From Chroococcidiopsis thermalis PCC 7203 (GTDB lineage: Bacteria > Cyanobacteriota > Cyanobacteriia > Cyanobacteriales > Chroococcidiopsidaceae): a stretch of 64,000 bases of DNA. The DNA lies in assembly GCF_000317125.1 (NCBI RefSeq), contig NC_019695.1, positions 2,344,336 to 2,408,335 on the forward strand, in the 5' to 3' direction. The notes below the pieces were generated by a model. The model saw only the letters and a program-made list of their open reading frames with translations, had not been told where the DNA came from and did not search any database. Positions within the stretch are counted from its first letter, which is position 1, and every line of letters starts with the position of its first letter. The translations under genes and the position numbers were made by a program. This document shows positions 63,272 through 64,000 of this stretch, piece after piece.

Positions 63272-64000
63272 TGTTCCCTATCCCTAAAGATTTGCTCAAC
63301 TGTTTCAATTAATGTCCGAACGCGGGCAGTCCAACTGTGGTAAGTGAGGATCTCTTGACGAGCTAGCTCTCCCATGTTTGGTAACGCTACCCGCGACTCA
63401 TAAGCTCTGACCAATGCCAATTTGAGCGCTTGTTTATCGCCAGAAGGAAACAAAAATCCGGTTTCTCCATCTCGCAGCGTGAACTTGGCATCCTCAAAAG
63501 CCGAAGCTAAAACTGGTTTGCCCATCGCCATGTACTCATAGATTTTGAGCGGCGAATGATACATTGCACCGATTTGCATTTTGACATGACCGGAATATCC
63601 TAAGTCAAATCCGGCAATATAATCGGGTACTTCGTCCCAGGCAACTTGACCGACAAACTCGACCCGGTTTGATAAACCCAAGCTACGAGCTTTAGATTCC
63701 CACTCCTGTCGCATCTGACCGTCTCCTACAACGACCAGAGACAGATCGAAGCCATCTGTTTGCAAATCGTTAAGGACTTCTAGCAAATCGTCTAAACCCT
63801 GCCAAGGGTAAAGATTACCGACAAATCCAATTGTGAAGTTATCGAATATGCGTTTGGGATGACGACCCTTGGAGTCAAAAACACTAGTATCTACGCCGTT
63901 GGGTAAGACAATGACTTTCTCTGGTGAAATCTCTGCTTCTCGAATGATAATCTCTTTGAGTGCTTGGGTGACGCAGACCAGCAGATCGCACTCTCGGTAG
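63268..64000 (-). CDS. Glycosyltransferase family 4, C-terminal part
   Basis: The frame is open from the window edge (64000) to TGA at 63268, at least 243 codons. The part upstream of the first possible start (63786) is coding too: VIVLPNGVDTSVF, then FTIGFVGNLYPWQGLDDLLE. The donor-binding region reads GAMYHSPLKIYEYMAMGKPVLAS, with the family Glu pattern and later FTLRDGETGFLF. The N-terminal domain is outside the window. It is the first gene of the GT4-WecB-GH10 module on this strand. Confidence 0.93.
   Translation of the reverse strand, partial: YRECDLLVCVTQALKEIIIREAEISPEKVIVLPNGVDTSVFDSKGRHPKRIFDNFTIGFVGNLYPWQGLDDLLEVLNDLQTDGFDLSLVVVGDGQMRQEWESKARSLGLSNRVEFVGQVAWDEVPDYIAGFDLGYSGHVKMQIGAMYHSPLKIYEYMAMGKPVLASAFEDAKFTLRDGETGFLFPSGDKQALKLALVRAYESRVALPNMGELARQEILTYHSWTARVRTLIETVEQIFRDREQ

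Overview
This 64 kb window comes from a cyanobacterium. It carries psaE (photosystem I) and ndhO (NDH-1 complex), a small LuxR regulator that looks like PedR, and a Mo-nitrogenase C-terminal-domain gene. HIP1 octamers (gcgatcgc) are frequent, and heptanucleotide tandem repeats (STRRs) fill many spacers. That combination suggests a large-genome lineage of the Nostocales or Chroococcidiopsis type; genus cannot be fixed from the window. I saw no rRNA, tRNA, CRISPR array or intact transposase.

Layout. 1-13.7 kb: housekeeping and accessory genes (FtsH protease, HpcH/HpaI aldolase, SfsA, a GTPase-like/TM/TPR fusion, a divergent HlyD adaptor and C39-peptidase ABC exporter pair, LeuC, a Ser/Asn-rich secreted protein, a PfkB kinase). 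14-17 kb: photosynthesis-linked genes (PedR-like regulator, DUF6391-like membrane protein, PsaE with a long tail, Fpg with a repeat-derived insert, NdhO). 17-20.5 kb: an SRPBCC protein, an arsM-arsS pair for arsenosugar synthesis, and ispF. 20.7-24.7 kb: a vWA / PP2C / protein-kinase triad of the TerY-phosphorylation type. 24.8-30 kb: tandem duplications, small envelope and membrane proteins, a receiver domain, a PlsC-like acyltransferase. 30.6-45.1 kb: a co-directional exopolysaccharide cluster (priming phosphoglycosyl transferase, truncated NRPS, Wzx flippase, GT2, Wzy/ligase, GT4, WecB/TagA/CpsF, GH10 glycosidase, Wzc-like tyrosine kinase, a small membrane protein). 45.4-47.8 kb: an HTH-NACHT NTPase. 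48.6-55.2 kb: a WrbA remnant, an RND efflux operon, a TamB C-terminal remnant, an NmrA-family reductase. 55-61 kb: sparse DNA with small genes, an unknown gene plus fumarylacetoacetase, an ankyrin protein, a BTAD remnant and a second NmrA-like gene. 61.4-64 kb, minus strand: a second GT4 / WecB / GH10 module, paralogous to the one in the large cluster, in which GH10 is split by one nonsense codon.

How the genes work together. The 30.6-45 kb block can make a Wzx/Wzy-type polysaccharide from priming to chain-length control. The unusual additions are an NRPS with half a condensation domain and a secreted GH10 enzyme. The triad couples a vWA protein with opposing kinase and phosphatase. The RND pair, the HlyD/C39 pair and arsM-arsS point to export and detoxification. 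A feature of the whole window is that STRRs run into genes: they supply stop codons and short C-terminal tails for several unrelated proteins and have been translated inside Fpg, while another class of repeat is translated inside the triad kinase.
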